DNA of 64,000 nt from Nitrospirillum sp034653355 (GTDB lineage Bacteria; Pseudomonadota; Alphaproteobacteria; Azospirillales; Azospirillaceae), in NCBI RefSeq assembly GCF_034653355.1, contig NZ_JAYEER010000001.1, positions 1,364,001 to 1,428,000 of the forward strand, in the 5' to 3' direction. Positions 51,604-60,616 of the stretch are shown one piece after another; the stretch's first letter is position 1; every line of letters starts with the position of its first letter. The position numbers and the translations under genes are program-made. The notes under the pieces are model-generated. The model did no database searches and had not been told where the DNA came from. It was given only the letters and a program-made list of their open reading frames with translations.

Positions 51604-52389
51604 ATGTCCGAGTTCACCTACGAGAACATCCTGGTCGAGGCGCGGGGCCCCGTGGGCCTGATCCGCCTGAACCGTCCCAAGGCGCTGAACGCCCTGTCCG
51701 ACGGTCTGGTCACGGACCTGGAGGATGCGCTGAACCGCCTGGAAGCGGACGATTCCATCGGCGCCATCGTCGTGACGGGCAGCGAGAAGGCCTTCGCCGC
51801 CGGTGCCGACATCAAAGAGATGCAGTCCAAGACCTATATGGACGCCTACCTGGGGGACTTCATCACCAAGAAATGGGGGCGTCTCGCCACCTGCCGCAAG
51901 CCGACCATCGCGGCGGTGGCGGGCTATGCCCTGGGCGGCGGCTGTGAACTGGCCATGATGGCCGACATCCTGCTGGCGGCCGACACCGCCAAGTTCGGCC
52001 AGCCGGAAATCACCATCGGCACCATCCCCGGCGCGGGCGGCACCCAGCGCCTGACCCGCGCCATCGGCAAGGCCAAGGCCATGGAACTGGTGCTGACCGG
52101 CCGTATGATGGACGCGGTGGAGGCCGAGCGGGCGGGGCTGGTGGCGCGCATCATCCCGGCGGCGGAACTGGTGGATGAGGCGATCAAGGTGGCGGAGAAG
52201 ATCTGCGGCTACTCCCGCCCCGCCGTGATGATGGCGAAGGAGGCGGTGGACCGCGCGTTCGAGCTGACGCTGGCCGAAGGCCTGCGGTTCGAGCGCCGGC
52301 TGTTCCACTCCACCTTCGCGCTGGAGGACCAGAAAGAAGGCATGAGCGCGTTCGCCGAGAAGCGTCCGCCCCAGTTCAAGGGACGGTAG
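51604..52389 (+). CDS. Enoyl-CoA hydratase
   Basis: 261 residues, crotonase family. Hydrates 2-enoyl-CoA to 3-hydroxyacyl-CoA in fatty-acid or amino-acid breakdown. The oxyanion-hole loop is AFAAGADIKEM (63-73); GYALGGGCELAMMADI has Glu115 and QPEITIGTIPGAGGTQRL has Glu135, the two catalytic glutamates of the rat enzyme, so an active hydratase is expected. GGAGAGG gives a strong ribosome site. Closest in style to the mitochondrial-type short-chain hydratase. No other beta-oxidation genes adjoin it. Confidence 0.95.
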   Translation: MSEFTYENILVEARGPVGLIRLNRPKALNALSDGLVTDLEDALNRLEADDSIGAIVVTGSEKAFAAGADIKEMQSKTYMDAYLGDFITKKWGRLATCRKPTIAAVAGYALGGGCELAMMADILLAADTAKFGQPEITIGTIPGAGGTQRLTRAIGKAKAMELVLTGRMMDAVEAERAGLVARIIPAAELVDEAIKVAEKICGYSRPAVMMAKEAVDRAFELTLAEGLRFERRLFHSTFALEDQKEGMSAFAEKRPPQFKGR

Positions 52390-52455
52390 GCGTTTCCATT
52401 CGACATCAGGCAACGGCGACGCGGGACGGGAGACGACCAACCCAGGGAGGACGGC

Positions 52456-52854
52456 ATGGCGGCGGCGGATGGGCCTGGGCCCGGGCAATGGGGCGACCGG
52501 TGGGTCGGCACGCAGCGGATAGCGGCGGCCCTGCTGGCCCTGGTCGATGCCCTGCATCCCTGGCGCATCTACCTCCTGGTTCCGTCGCCGATGCGGGGCG
52601 AGGGCGGCGCCGGCCACTTCCTCATCGTCATCGATGACGAGGCGCCGCTGCCCTGCTGGGACGGCAATCTGGCGCTGACCGCCCTGGGCCGGCTGGATTT
52701 GCCCGCCGCCGTTTCCGTCCTGTGCATGGGCGATTTCCGCAGCGCCCTGCAGGTCGAGGGCTCCATCGCCCAGCGCATGGTGGAGGAGGGGGAACTGCTG
52801 TTCGCCGCCCGGGCGCCCCGGAAAGAGGGCGAAGTCCGCCTGATGACCCTGTAG
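52456..52854 (+). CDS. Nucleotidyltransferase-like protein with lost catalytic motif
   Basis: 132 residues. The order WRIYLLVPSPMRGEGGAGHFLIVIDDE and the end GSIAQRMVEEGELLFAA follow the minimal nucleotidyltransferase (MNT/MntA-type) fold. The catalytic signature GSxxRGxxxxDxDLLV is degraded: the GS is PS and the two Asp positions read His-Phe. GGGAGG precedes the ATG. It probably lacks transferase activity or has another role. No HEPN partner adjoins it; the next gene is a small helix-turn-helix protein. Confidence 0.5.
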   Translation: MAAADGPGPGQWGDRWVGTQRIAAALLALVDALHPWRIYLLVPSPMRGEGGAGHFLIVIDDEAPLPCWDGNLALTALGRLDLPAAVSVLCMGDFRSALQVEGSIAQRMVEEGELLFAARAPRKEGEVRLMTL

Positions 52855-52904
52855 CGTTTTGAGTTAAGCCTTTGTATGCCGTTCCAGACATTTAAGGTGA
52901 GAAT

Positions 52905-53135
52905 ATGCGTAGTGCCGTCAAAGCGGGCCCGGCGCGGTCCTGGGATGAGGAGAGCCTGGCCCGACTGGTCGCCATGAACGCGGCCGGCCACGGGGACCGG
53001 GAAATCGCGCAGGCCTTGGGCCGCACCGTGGCCTCCGTCCAGCACAAGCGGCACCTGTTGCGCCTGGCGACACCGGTGGACCACCGCCGCGGCCGGCGCA
53101 TGCAACTGGACGGCGAAGCTGGAATTTCCGCCTAA
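52905..53135 (+). CDS. Small Myb/SANT-like helix-turn-helix protein
   Basis: 76 residues. WDEESLARLVAMNAAGHGDR followed by EIAQALGRTVASVQHKRHLLRL has the shape of a SANT/GcrA-type DNA-binding motif (Trp, three helices, LGRT.xSVxxK). Basic C-terminus. AAGGTGAG lies before the ATG. Probably a small DNA-binding protein; its targets are unknown. Convergent with the following MFS gene, overlapping it by 4 bases. Confidence 0.65.
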   Translation: MRSAVKAGPARSWDEESLARLVAMNAAGHGDREIAQALGRTVASVQHKRHLLRLATPVDHRRGRRMQLDGEAGISA

Positions 53136-54343
53136 ACGGGCCGGCGGGTCACCAGGACGAAGGTGGCGATTCCGCTCAGCACCGCCACCGGGATGATGCC
53201 TGTCAGCACGTCGGCGCTGCTGTTGCCGCTGGCGATCAGCTGGCCGGCCAGCAGGGGCCCGGCGACGGAACCCAGGCGGCCGGCGGCCACCACCGCCCCC
53301 ACGCCCAGGCCGCGCACTTCCGCCGGGTAATAGCTGGGCGCCAGGCCGTAGATCAGGGCCTGGGCGGCCAGTACCGCCGCGCCGGCGACGGCGGCCACGG
53401 CCATGAGGAAGTTGGCCTCCGCCCCGGCCAGGCCGGCCAGGGCCAGCGCCAAGGCCAGGAAGATGACGATCACGGCCAGGCGGCGGTCCACCCGATCCAT
53501 AAGTTGGCCGGCGATGCCGGAGCCGCAGGCACCGCCCATGTTGAAGACGATCTGCACGCCCAGCACCAGGGTGCGGGGCAGGCCCCGGGACAGCAACAGC
53601 ACGGGCAGCCAGTTCAGCAGCAGGTACAGGACCAGCAGGGCGAAAAAGGACCCCAGCCAGAGGGCGCCCGTGTCCACGCGTCGTCCTGGCGCGAACAGGG
53701 CCTGCACGATGCCCTGGCGCGGCGCGTCGCCGGCCGTCACGACGCGGAACGCGGGCAGGGCCACGGCCAGGACCGGCAGCAGCATCAGGGGGGCGACCCC
53801 GCCCACCCAGAATACCGTCTGCCAGTCGCCATGGCCGCCACGCAGCGCCATGACGGCGGCCAGCGCCCCGCCCAGCGGCATGCCGGCATAGATGAGGGCG
53901 ACGGCCCCGGCCTTGCCCCGCTCCGTGCTTTCCGAGGCGATGGCGATCAGGTTGGGGAAGGCGCCGCCCAGGCCCAGGCCGGTCAGGAAACGCGCGGCCA
54001 GCAGGCTGGGATAATCCCAGGTCAGGGCAGTGAGGCAGGAGAACAGGCCGAAGACGCCCAGTGACAGCATCAGCGCCACCTTGCGCCCCTTAAGGTCGGA
54101 GACGCGGCCGCCCACCAGGGCGCCCACGATCAGGCCGGCGATGGCGGCGCTGAACACCAGGCTCATCTGCGTGGGGTTCAGCTGGAAGGCCGGACCCAGC
54201 CGGGGGGCGGCAACGCCGGCCGACTGCAGGTCGAACCCCTCGATGGCGGCGGCCAGGAAGCACAGGCCCATGGTCAGGCGCTGCACGCCGGCCGGCATCC
54301 CCACGGGGCCGGCCGGCCCGCTCATCGGCAATGTCTCGCCCAT
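53132..54343 (-). CDS. MFS transporter, aromatic acid:H+ symporter (AAHS)-type
   Basis: 403 residues, 12 predicted helices. The start of helix 1 contains AAIEGFDLQSAGVAAPRLG, in which the FD pair is typical of AAHS transporters for 4-hydroxybenzoate, protocatechuate or hydroxyphenylpropionate. Motif A is GGRVSDLKGRK. The loop RFLTGLGLGGAFPNLIAI fits the same group. The substrate is therefore probably an aromatic acid, though no ring-degradation genes are nearby. An inverted repeat (54380-54402) lies 37 bases upstream. Confidence 0.88.
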   Translation of the reverse strand: MGETLPMSGPAGPVGMPAGVQRLTMGLCFLAAAIEGFDLQSAGVAAPRLGPAFQLNPTQMSLVFSAAIAGLIVGALVGGRVSDLKGRKVALMLSLGVFGLFSCLTALTWDYPSLLAARFLTGLGLGGAFPNLIAIASESTERGKAGAVALIYAGMPLGGALAAVMALRGGHGDWQTVFWVGGVAPLMLLPVLAVALPAFRVVTAGDAPRQGIVQALFAPGRRVDTGALWLGSFFALLVLYLLLNWLPVLLLSRGLPRTLVLGVQIVFNMGGACGSGIAGQLMDRVDRRLAVIVIFLALALALAGLAGAEANFLMAVAAVAGAAVLAAQALIYGLAPSYYPAEVRGLGVGAVVAAGRLGSVAGPLLAGQLIASGNSSADVLTGIIPVAVLSGIATFVLVTRRPV

Positions 54344-54379
54344 CCCGTCCTCCGCCGTTGTTCTTTAATGGCGTTTCGC

Positions 54380-54402
54380 ATCAGATTTAGCTTCGATCTG
54401 AT
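54380..54402. promoter_or_regulatory. Inverted repeat ATCAGAT-N9-ATCTGAT
   Basis: Perfect 7-bp arms in the divergent gap between the AAHS transporter and branched-chain aminotransferase. Suits a dimeric regulator binding site in the transporter promoter region. Confidence 0.4.
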
Positions 54403-54518
54403 CCGTCCGCTAGGCAGCTTTGAAAATCCGCCGTACCACCTGCGACCAAAAATGCATGACCGTATGCGGCCGGCCGATCGGTTAGGCTACCGGCATGGGG
54501 ACACGAAGGCTTGAGATC

Positions 54519-55598
54519 ATGACGTTCACGATAGACCGCACTTCCAATCCGACCGATGCCGCCACCCTGGCCCGCATCCTGGAAAACCCCGGCTTCGGCA
54601 AGGTGTTCACCGACCACATGGTGACGATCCGCTGGACGGAAGGCCAGGGCTGGCATGACGCGAAGGTGACGGCGCGGGTACCGTTCGCGCTCGATCCGGC
54701 CGCCGCCGTGCTGCACTACGCCCAGGAAGTCTTCGAGGGCATGAAGGCCTATCGCGCGGCGGACGGCGGTGTGACGCTGTTCCGGCCCGACGCCAATGCC
54801 AAGCGCTTCCGGGACTCAGCCGAACGCATGGCCATGCCGCTGATCCCGGAGGAGCTGTTCCTGGAGGCGGTGGAGCAGCTGGTGCGCATCGACCAGGCCT
54901 GGATCCCCGGCGGGGACGGCAGCCTGTACATCCGCCCCTTCATGTTCGCCAACGAGGCCTTCTTAGGAGTCAGGCCGGCCTCGGAATACATCTTCTGCGT
55001 CATCGCCTGCCCGGTGGGCGCCTATTTCAAGGGCGGGGCCAAGGCCATCACCATCTGGGCGCCGGAGAACTACACCCGCGCCGCCCCCGGCGGCACCGGT
55101 GCGGCCAAGTGCGGCGGCAACTACGCCGCCAGCCTGATCGCCCAGCTGGAGGCCAGCAAGCACGGCTGCGACCAGGTGGTGTTCCTGGACGCGGCGGAGC
55201 ATCGCTGGATCGAGGAGCTGGGCGGCATGAACGTCTTCTTCGTCCGCGACGACGGCAGTCTGCTGACCCCGCCGCTCAGCGGCACCATCCTGCCCGGCAT
55301 CACCCGCGACAGCATCATCCAGCTGGCGCGCAGCCTGGGCCACACGGTGGTGGAGCAGCCGTATACCCTGGCGCAGTGGAAGGAGGATGCCGCCACCGGC
55401 CGGGTGCGTGAGGCCTTCGCCTGCGGCACCGCCGCCGTGCTGGCGCCCATCGGCACCGTGCGCACGGCCGAGGGCGATTTCGTCATCGGCAATGGCGAGG
55501 GCGGGGCGACCACCGCCGACCTGCGCGAGCGTCTGGTCGGCATGCAGCGCGGCAGCCTGGCCCCGCTGGTGGACGGCTGGGTGCGCCGCGTCATCTGA
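54519..55598 (+). CDS. ilvE: Branched-chain amino acid aminotransferase (class IV, PLP)
   Basis: 359 residues from the ATG at 54519; an ATG at 54495 would add 8. Transfers the amino group between glutamate and the branched-chain keto acids. The PLP lysine is in GAAKCGGNYAAS (about Lys197). Other conserved blocks are HYAQEVFEGMKAYR, LYIRPFMFANEAFLGV, WIEELGGMNVFFV and AFACGTAAVLAPIG. The length and the ARPxx-type domain order fit the BCAT-II type. Monogenic, closed by a strong hairpin terminator at 55640-55667. Confidence 0.95.
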   Translation: MTFTIDRTSNPTDAATLARILENPGFGKVFTDHMVTIRWTEGQGWHDAKVTARVPFALDPAAAVLHYAQEVFEGMKAYRAADGGVTLFRPDANAKRFRDSAERMAMPLIPEELFLEAVEQLVRIDQAWIPGGDGSLYIRPFMFANEAFLGVRPASEYIFCVIACPVGAYFKGGAKAITIWAPENYTRAAPGGTGAAKCGGNYAASLIAQLEASKHGCDQVVFLDAAEHRWIEELGGMNVFFVRDDGSLLTPPLSGTILPGITRDSIIQLARSLGHTVVEQPYTLAQWKEDAATGRVREAFACGTAAVLAPIGTVRTAEGDFVIGNGEGGATTADLRERLVGMQRGSLAPLVDGWVRRVI

Positions 55599-55636
55599 CG
55601 CGTAAGGTGCGCCGCGTCATCCAAGTCTGAGGCTGA

Positions 55637-57148
55637 TCAGGCAGGCATCCGGCTGCGGATGCCTGCCTTCGGCTTTTCCGGGACCACTTGGCCCGGCAGG
55701 CGCTGGGCCACGGCCCGCGCCACCTCCTCCGCATGGGTCAGCACCTGGGGCAATCCCATCAGTTCGCCGAAGGTGGCGCGGGCGAGGGGGCCCGCCACCC
55801 ACAGCGTCTCATCCGGAACACCACGCACGTCGATGACGCGGCTCTGCTCGTCCACCGCGATGCCCAGGCCCAGCGCGTCGGGATGAAGCCGTCCGGCCGA
55901 TACCAGCGGGGCCAGGGCCGGCACGGCGTCGATCAGACGGTCGTGCGCGGGGCCGGTGGCCACCACCACCGCGTCCACCGTGCGGGTCAGGGCGGGGCCA
56001 CCCCGGCGGGGACGCAGGGTGACATGTACGCCATTGGCGTCGGCCCGGATGTCGGCCAGGCTGGCCGCCAGGATCTCCAGCTGTCCCCGCGCTTCCATCC
56101 CCTGGATCGTCGCCTCCGGCTGCGGGGCGATGCGGTAGCGGTGCGCGTCCCAGAAGGGGCGCAGGTGGCGCAGCACCTTGCGCTTCTCGTTCAGGGGCAG
56201 GGCCTGCCAGATGGTGCGGGCATCGCGGCGCACGGCGTCCAGCACCACCTGCCACGGCCGGCCCCCTCCATCCGCCGCCGTCACCGTGGCGCGGATGCGG
56301 CGCAGCAGGGCCAGGGCCGTCACCTCCGGCCGGGTGGTGAAGTCCCCCACCAGGTCGCCCGCGTCCAGGGCATGGCCCCGGGGCGTCAGCCCGCGTCGGG
56401 AGAAGACGGTGACAGGGCCTTTGTGGCCGCTGGCGTCCAGCGTGGCCAGGATGTCCGCCATGGTCAGGCCGGAGCCCACCACCAGCACCCGGGCGTTGGT
56501 GTCCAGCCCCTCCAGCGCGCCGGGCGCCCAAGGGTTGGCGATCAGGCGCGGGTCGTCGCCCAAGGCCCGCGCCAAATTGCGGGGTGGGGCTGGTGGCGGA
56601 TGGCTGGTGGCGATGACCACCACGTCGGCCACCAGCCGCGCGCCGTTCTCCAGCGCCACGGCATACCCGAAGGACTGGCCCGGCGGCGCGTCGCGCGGGA
56701 TGGGGGTGATGGCGGTGGCGCGCTGCTGCACATGGCGGATGTGGGCGGGCCCGTCCGATGCCGCCTGTTCCCGCACCAGCCCGTCAAGATAGCGCCCGAA
56801 CTCCAGCCGGCCGGAGAAGATGTGCCCGCCCTTTACCAGGGCCTGCGGGTCGGTGGCCAGCACGCCGGAACGGCGCAGCCAGCGGTCGAAATGGCCCATG
56901 TCGGCGGAAAAGGCGCTCATGCGCGCGGCCGGCACGTTGATGCGATGCTGCGGATCGGGGGTGGAATAGGCGACGCCGCCGCCCAACAGCAGGCGCGGCT
57001 CCACGATGTCGATGTCCACCGGAACGGGCGTGGCCCGGGCCAGGTGCAGGGCGGCGATGGCCCCGCTGAACCCGCCGCCCAGGATGACGACGCGGGGAGC
57101 TGTTCTTTGTTGGAGCGCGTCACCCAGGGACATGTGGAACCCGATCAA
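55637..57148 (-). CDS. FAD/NAD(P)-binding flavoprotein (lysine-N-oxygenase-like fold)
   Basis: 503 residues. N-terminal Rossmann FAD site VVILGGGFSGAIAALHLA (about 20-37), then a second dinucleotide site VLVVGSGLTMADI (about 218-230). ATGPAH near the C-terminus marks the FAD-interacting ATG motif. It resembles the FAD-NAD(P)-binding family that includes HcnB/PvdA-like proteins; substrate unknown. It follows the second sulfonate transporter on the same strand with a 26-base gap. It may be a reductase or oxygenase acting on sulfonates, or unrelated. A later in-frame ATG (M6, at 57133) is possible. Confidence 0.8.
   Translation of the reverse strand: MIGFHMSLGDALQQRTAPRVVILGGGFSGAIAALHLARATPVPVDIDIVEPRLLLGGGVAYSTPDPQHRINVPAARMSAFSADMGHFDRWLRRSGVLATDPQALVKGGHIFSGRLEFGRYLDGLVREQAASDGPAHIRHVQQRATAITPIPRDAPPGQSFGYAVALENGARLVADVVVIATSHPPPAPPRNLARALGDDPRLIANPWAPGALEGLDTNARVLVVGSGLTMADILATLDASGHKGPVTVFSRRGLTPRGHALDAGDLVGDFTTRPEVTALALLRRIRATVTAADGGGRPWQVVLDAVRRDARTIWQALPLNEKRKVLRHLRPFWDAHRYRIAPQPEATIQGMEARGQLEILAASLADIRADANGVHVTLRPRRGGPALTRTVDAVVVATGPAHDRLIDAVPALAPLVSAGRLHPDALGLGIAVDEQSRVIDVRGVPDETLWVAGPLARATFGELMGLPQVLTHAEEVARAVAQRLPGQVVPEKPKAGIRSRMPA
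55640..55667 (+). terminator. Terminator of ilvE, overlapping the end of the convergent flavoprotein gene
   Basis: A perfect 12-bp stem GGCAGGCATCCG/CGGATGCCTGCC with a 4-base loop, followed by TTCGGCTTTT. It begins one base past the stop codon of the flavoprotein gene at 55637, so the hairpin encodes that protein's last nine or so residues. Confidence 0.75.
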
Positions 57149-57174
57149 GTGATACCGGTTACGGCGATACCCGG

Positions 57175-57957
57175 CTACAGGGCGGCGGCGGTCAGGCTGT
57201 CGGGTGCCAGAGTGTCAGGGGCCAGCGATTGGTTCAAGGCGGCACGTAGTTGCCTTTTATGAACTTCAAAATTGTGGGCGTCCCGGTCGCGGGGACGGGA
57301 CATGGCCACGGCCTGGACGTTGTCGACGCGGCCGGGGCGGGGGCGCAGGGTCACCACCCGGTCGGCCAGCACCAGCGCCTCCTCGATGTCGTGGGTCACC
57401 AGCACCAGGGTGGGCCGCTCAAACGCCCATAGCTCCAGCAGATGGTCCTGCAGGGCCGTGCGGGTCAGGGCGTCCAGGGCGGAGAACGGTTCGTCCAGCA
57501 GCAGCACCTGAGGCCGGGTGACCAGGGCGCGGGCCAGCGCCGCGCGCTGCGCCTGGCCGCCCGACAGCTCGCGCGGCCAGGCTTGGGCATGGGCGGTCAG
57601 GCCCACCCGTTCCAGGGCCGTCGCCACGCGCACGGCCCGTTCGCCGGCGGGCAGGGCCGCCAGGCCGAAGCCCACATTGTCGGCGACGGTCAGCCAAGGC
57701 AGCAGGCGGGGTTCCTGGAACACCAGGCCCACAGCCGGGTGGGGGCCGCCGACCAGGTCGCCACCCACCCGCACCGATCCGGCGCTGGGCGTCTCCAGCC
57801 CCGCGATCAGGCGCAGCAGCGTGCTCTTGCCGCAGCCCGAGCCGCCGACGATGGCCAGGATCTCGCCCGCCGGCACGCCGAGGTCGACGCCGCCCAAGGC
57901 CCTCAGGCCGTTGGGGTAGGTCTTGGCGAGCCCTGAGATTTGCAGCGCCACGCTCAT
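57175..57957 (-). CDS. ssuB: Aliphatic sulfonate ABC transporter ATPase (second system)
   Basis: 260 residues from the ATG at 57957, which gives the standard N-terminus; an upstream ATG would add 25 unconserved residues. Walker A GGSGCGKST (38-46), signature LSGGQAQRAALARAL, Walker B VLLLDEPFSALD, and H-loop VLVTHDIEEAL. Energises the permease encoded just upstream. Belongs to the SsuB/TauB/NrtD group of ATPases; the exact sulfonate is unknown. Confidence 0.92.
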   Translation of the reverse strand: MSVALQISGLAKTYPNGLRALGGVDLGVPAGEILAIVGGSGCGKSTLLRLIAGLETPSAGSVRVGGDLVGGPHPAVGLVFQEPRLLPWLTVADNVGFGLAALPAGERAVRVATALERVGLTAHAQAWPRELSGGQAQRAALARALVTRPQVLLLDEPFSALDALTRTALQDHLLELWAFERPTLVLVTHDIEEALVLADRVVTLRPRPGRVDNVQAVAMSRPRDRDAHNFEVHKRQLRAALNQSLAPDTLAPDSLTAAAL

Positions 57958-57973
57958 CAGTGTCTCCCGGGCA

Positions 57974-58825
57974 TCACCGGCCCCCCTCATAGGCGTCCTG
58001 CCAGCGCAGGGCCGGGGCGGCCAGGGCCACAATGCCCGCGTCCGCCGCTTTGCCCAGCAGGGCGAAGACCAGGATGGCGGCGATGATCTGGTCGGGCTTG
58101 CCCAGCTGCTGGCCGTCCACCAGCAGATAGCCGATGCCCTCCGACGCGCCCATGTATTCGGCCGCCACCACGAACATCCAGCCCAGGCCCAGGCCGGTGC
58201 GCAGGGCCACCACCAGGGCCGGCAGGATGGCGGGCAGCAGGATGCGGCGGGCGAGCTGCAGGCCGGACAGGCGGTAGATACGCCCCACCTCCACGATCTT
58301 GCGGTCCACGCCCAGCACGGCGCCCATGACGCCCAGATAGACCGGGAAGAACACGCCCACGGCGATCAGCGCGATCTTGGACGTCTCGAAGATGCCCAGC
58401 CACAGCAGGAACAAGGGCACCCAGGCCAGGGACGGGATGGCCCGCAGGCCTTGCAGCGCCGGATCCACCAGACGGCGGAACAAGGGGGAATAGCTGGCGG
58501 CCAGGCCGGACAGGATGCCGGCGGCACCACCCAGGACGAAGCCCGCGCCCACGCGCGCCGCCGTGGCGCCGACATGGGGCCACAGCTCCCCCGACCGGGC
58601 CAGTTTCCACAGCGCGACGGCCACGCGGCTGGGCGGCGGCACCAGGCGGCCGGTGGCCAGGCCCGACCGCACCGTCGCCTCCCATGCCAGGGCCGCCAGC
58701 AACGGCAAGGCCAGGCCCAGCAGCAGGGGGCGCCAGTCCGGCAACGGCACGCGCCAGGGGCGGGGGCCAGCGGCGGCGATGGCCAACGTGCCGTTCTCCA
58801 ACCCCGCCGTCGCCTCGACACTCAT
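57974..58825 (-). CDS. ssuC: Aliphatic sulfonate ABC transporter permease (second system)
   Basis: 283 residues, six or so helices. The EAA loop reads GRIYRLSGLQLARRILLPAILPALVVALRTGLGLGW, the contact point for the ATPase. The loop MGASEGIGYLLVDGQQLGKPDQI matches SsuC-type permeases. It lies between the substrate-binding protein (4-base gap) and the ATPase (16-base gap). Confidence 0.92.
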   Translation of the reverse strand: MSVEATAGLENGTLAIAAAGPRPWRVPLPDWRPLLLGLALPLLAALAWEATVRSGLATGRLVPPPSRVAVALWKLARSGELWPHVGATAARVGAGFVLGGAAGILSGLAASYSPLFRRLVDPALQGLRAIPSLAWVPLFLLWLGIFETSKIALIAVGVFFPVYLGVMGAVLGVDRKIVEVGRIYRLSGLQLARRILLPAILPALVVALRTGLGLGWMFVVAAEYMGASEGIGYLLVDGQQLGKPDQIIAAILVFALLGKAADAGIVALAAPALRWQDAYEGGR

Positions 58826-58829
58826 GGTG

Positions 58830-59813
58830 TCAGCCCACGGCGTAGCGGCTGTCGACCAGCTCGGCCGTTATCTTGCGCACGTCCACCCCGGCCTCGATCA
58901 GGCCCACCTGCTGCATGGCAAGGCCGGAGGCCACCACGCTGTCGGCCTGCGCCGGCTTCAGATGACCCTGGCTGAGGTCGGTGCGTTGTAGCTGCCTGGC
59001 CACCACCGCGTCCGGCAGCTTGGTCTGGGCGATCAGGCTGGCGGCCAGGGCGTCGGGATGGGCCTGGGCGAAGGTGCGCGCCTTCTCATAGGCCGCCAGC
59101 ACCTTCTGCACCAGGGCCGGGTTCTGGGCCGCGAATTCCTCGCGCACGTTCAGGGCGCCCCAGCTGTTGAAGGCCGGGTTGCGGTACAGCAGGCGGGCGC
59201 CGTTCTCGATCTCCGCCGCCGCCATCAGCGGATCCAGGCCGGCCCAGGCGTCGACGTCGCCGCGCAACAGCGCCTGCTTGCCATCCGGATGTTGCAGCAG
59301 CACCAGCTTGACATCGTCCTGGGTGAGGCCGGCGCCCGCCAAGGCGCGCACCAGGAAGATGTGCGGGTCGGTTCCCCGCGTGACGGCGATGCGTTTGCCC
59401 TTCAGGTCGGCGATGGCCTTGGCCGGGCTGTCCGCCGGCACCACCAGGGCCGTCCATTCCGGCTTGGAATAGACGTAGACGGAGTGGATGGGGTTGCCGC
59501 CGATGCGGCCCAGCAGGGCCGCGGCGCTGGCGGTGGACCCGAAGTCCAGGCTGCCGGCGTTCAGGAACTCCAGCGCCTTGTTGCTGCCTAGCGACTGCAC
59601 CCAGCGGACGCTGACGCCATCCGCCTTCAGATCCTCCTCCAGCCAGCCCTTGTCCTTCAGCAGCAAGCTGACGGGGCTGTAGGTGGCGTAGTCCAGGCGC
59701 AATTCGGTGGTCTTGGCGAACGCGCGGGTCGGGCATAGCAGCGGGGCGGCCGCCACGGCCAGGCCCCCGGCCAGCAGGGCGCGGCGGGAGGGCGTGAAGG
59801 TGTTCGTCGTCAT
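58830..59813 (-). CDS. ssuA: Aliphatic sulfonate substrate-binding protein (second system)
   Basis: 327 residues from the ATG at 59813. The signal sequence SRRALLAGGLAVAAAPLLCPTRAFA has a twin-arginine look (SRRALL), unusual among its relatives but not rare. The mature protein has the SsuA features ALEFLNAGSLDFGSTASAA and ADLKGKRIAVTRGTDPHIFLVRAL. Binds alkanesulfonates in the periplasm for the SsuBC2 pair. Differs clearly from the first system's binding protein. Confidence 0.9.
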   Translation of the reverse strand: MTTNTFTPSRRALLAGGLAVAAAPLLCPTRAFAKTTELRLDYATYSPVSLLLKDKGWLEEDLKADGVSVRWVQSLGSNKALEFLNAGSLDFGSTASAAALLGRIGGNPIHSVYVYSKPEWTALVVPADSPAKAIADLKGKRIAVTRGTDPHIFLVRALAGAGLTQDDVKLVLLQHPDGKQALLRGDVDAWAGLDPLMAAAEIENGARLLYRNPAFNSWGALNVREEFAAQNPALVQKVLAAYEKARTFAQAHPDALAASLIAQTKLPDAVVARQLQRTDLSQGHLKPAQADSVVASGLAMQQVGLIEAGVDVRKITAELVDSRYAVG

Positions 59814-59845
59814 GGGGGCGCTTTCCTTCTTTTGACTTTCGGCTT

Positions 59846-60616
59846 CTAGACGGCGTTCAGGATGCGGCGCTCCAGCTCCGCCAGGCGGGGGGTGCCGGCG
59901 GCACGGGCGCTGCGGGGGATGTCGATGGCCACGTCGTCGGCGACGACGCCGTCGCGCAGCACCAGCACGCGGTCGGCCAGGGCCACGGCTTCGGCCACGT
60001 CGTGAGTGATGAGGATGGCGGTGAAGCCGTGCTGGCGCCAAACCCGGGTCAGCAGGCGGTGCATGTCGGCCCGGGTCAGGGCGTCCAAGGCGCCGAAGGG
60101 TTCATCCAGCAGCAAGATGCCGGGCTCTGTCACCAGGGCGCGGGCCAGGGCCACACGCTGCTTCTGCCCGCCGGAGAGGACATAGGGCCAGTCGCCGGCG
60201 CGGTCGGCCAACCCGACCTCGGCCAGCAAGGCCTGGGCGCGCGCCTTCCAGCCGGGGCCACGGGCGATGCCGACATTGCTCAGCACCCGCTGCCAGGGCA
60301 GCAGGCGGGCGTCCTGGAACAGCAGGCGCACGTCCGGCTGCAGGCCCCGGCGGGCCGTGCCGTCGATGCGGATGGCGCCTGTGGTCGGGCTGTCCAGCCC
60401 GGCGATCAGGCGCATCAGCGTGGTCTTGCCGCCGCCTGAGCGGCCAACGACGGCCACGAACTGCCCGGCCGGGATGGTCAGGTCAAGGCCCCGCAGCACG
60501 CCCACGTCGCCGAAGGCCTTGGTGACGCCGTCGAAGGCCAGCTCCAGGCCCTTGCCGGCAACGGGGGTGTCGTCGTGGGCTTCGGGCGAGGGTACGGCGC
60601 GTAGGGGGACCATCAT
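59846..60616 (-). CDS. ssuB: Aliphatic sulfonate ABC transporter ATPase (first system)
   Basis: 256 residues from tandem ATGs at 60616/60613; the first overlaps the permease stop. Walker A GRSGGGKTT, signature LSGGQKQRVALARAL, Walker B ILLLDEPFGALD, H-loop ILITHDVAEAV. The N-terminal 25 residues are a polar extension (PSPEAHDDTPVAGKG). Energises the SsuC permease encoded upstream. Confidence 0.93.
   Translation of the reverse strand: MMVPLRAVPSPEAHDDTPVAGKGLELAFDGVTKAFGDVGVLRGLDLTIPAGQFVAVVGRSGGGKTTLMRLIAGLDSPTTGAIRIDGTARRGLQPDVRLLFQDARLLPWQRVLSNVGIARGPGWKARAQALLAEVGLADRAGDWPYVLSGGQKQRVALARALVTEPGILLLDEPFGALDALTRADMHRLLTRVWRQHGFTAILITHDVAEAVALADRVLVLRDGVVADDVAIDIPRSARAAGTPRLAELERRILNAV

Noticed and set aside
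55688..57262. A 524-codon plus-strand frame
   Set aside because: Antisense to the FAD/NAD(P) flavoprotein, whose two dinucleotide-binding motifs are clear on the other strand.
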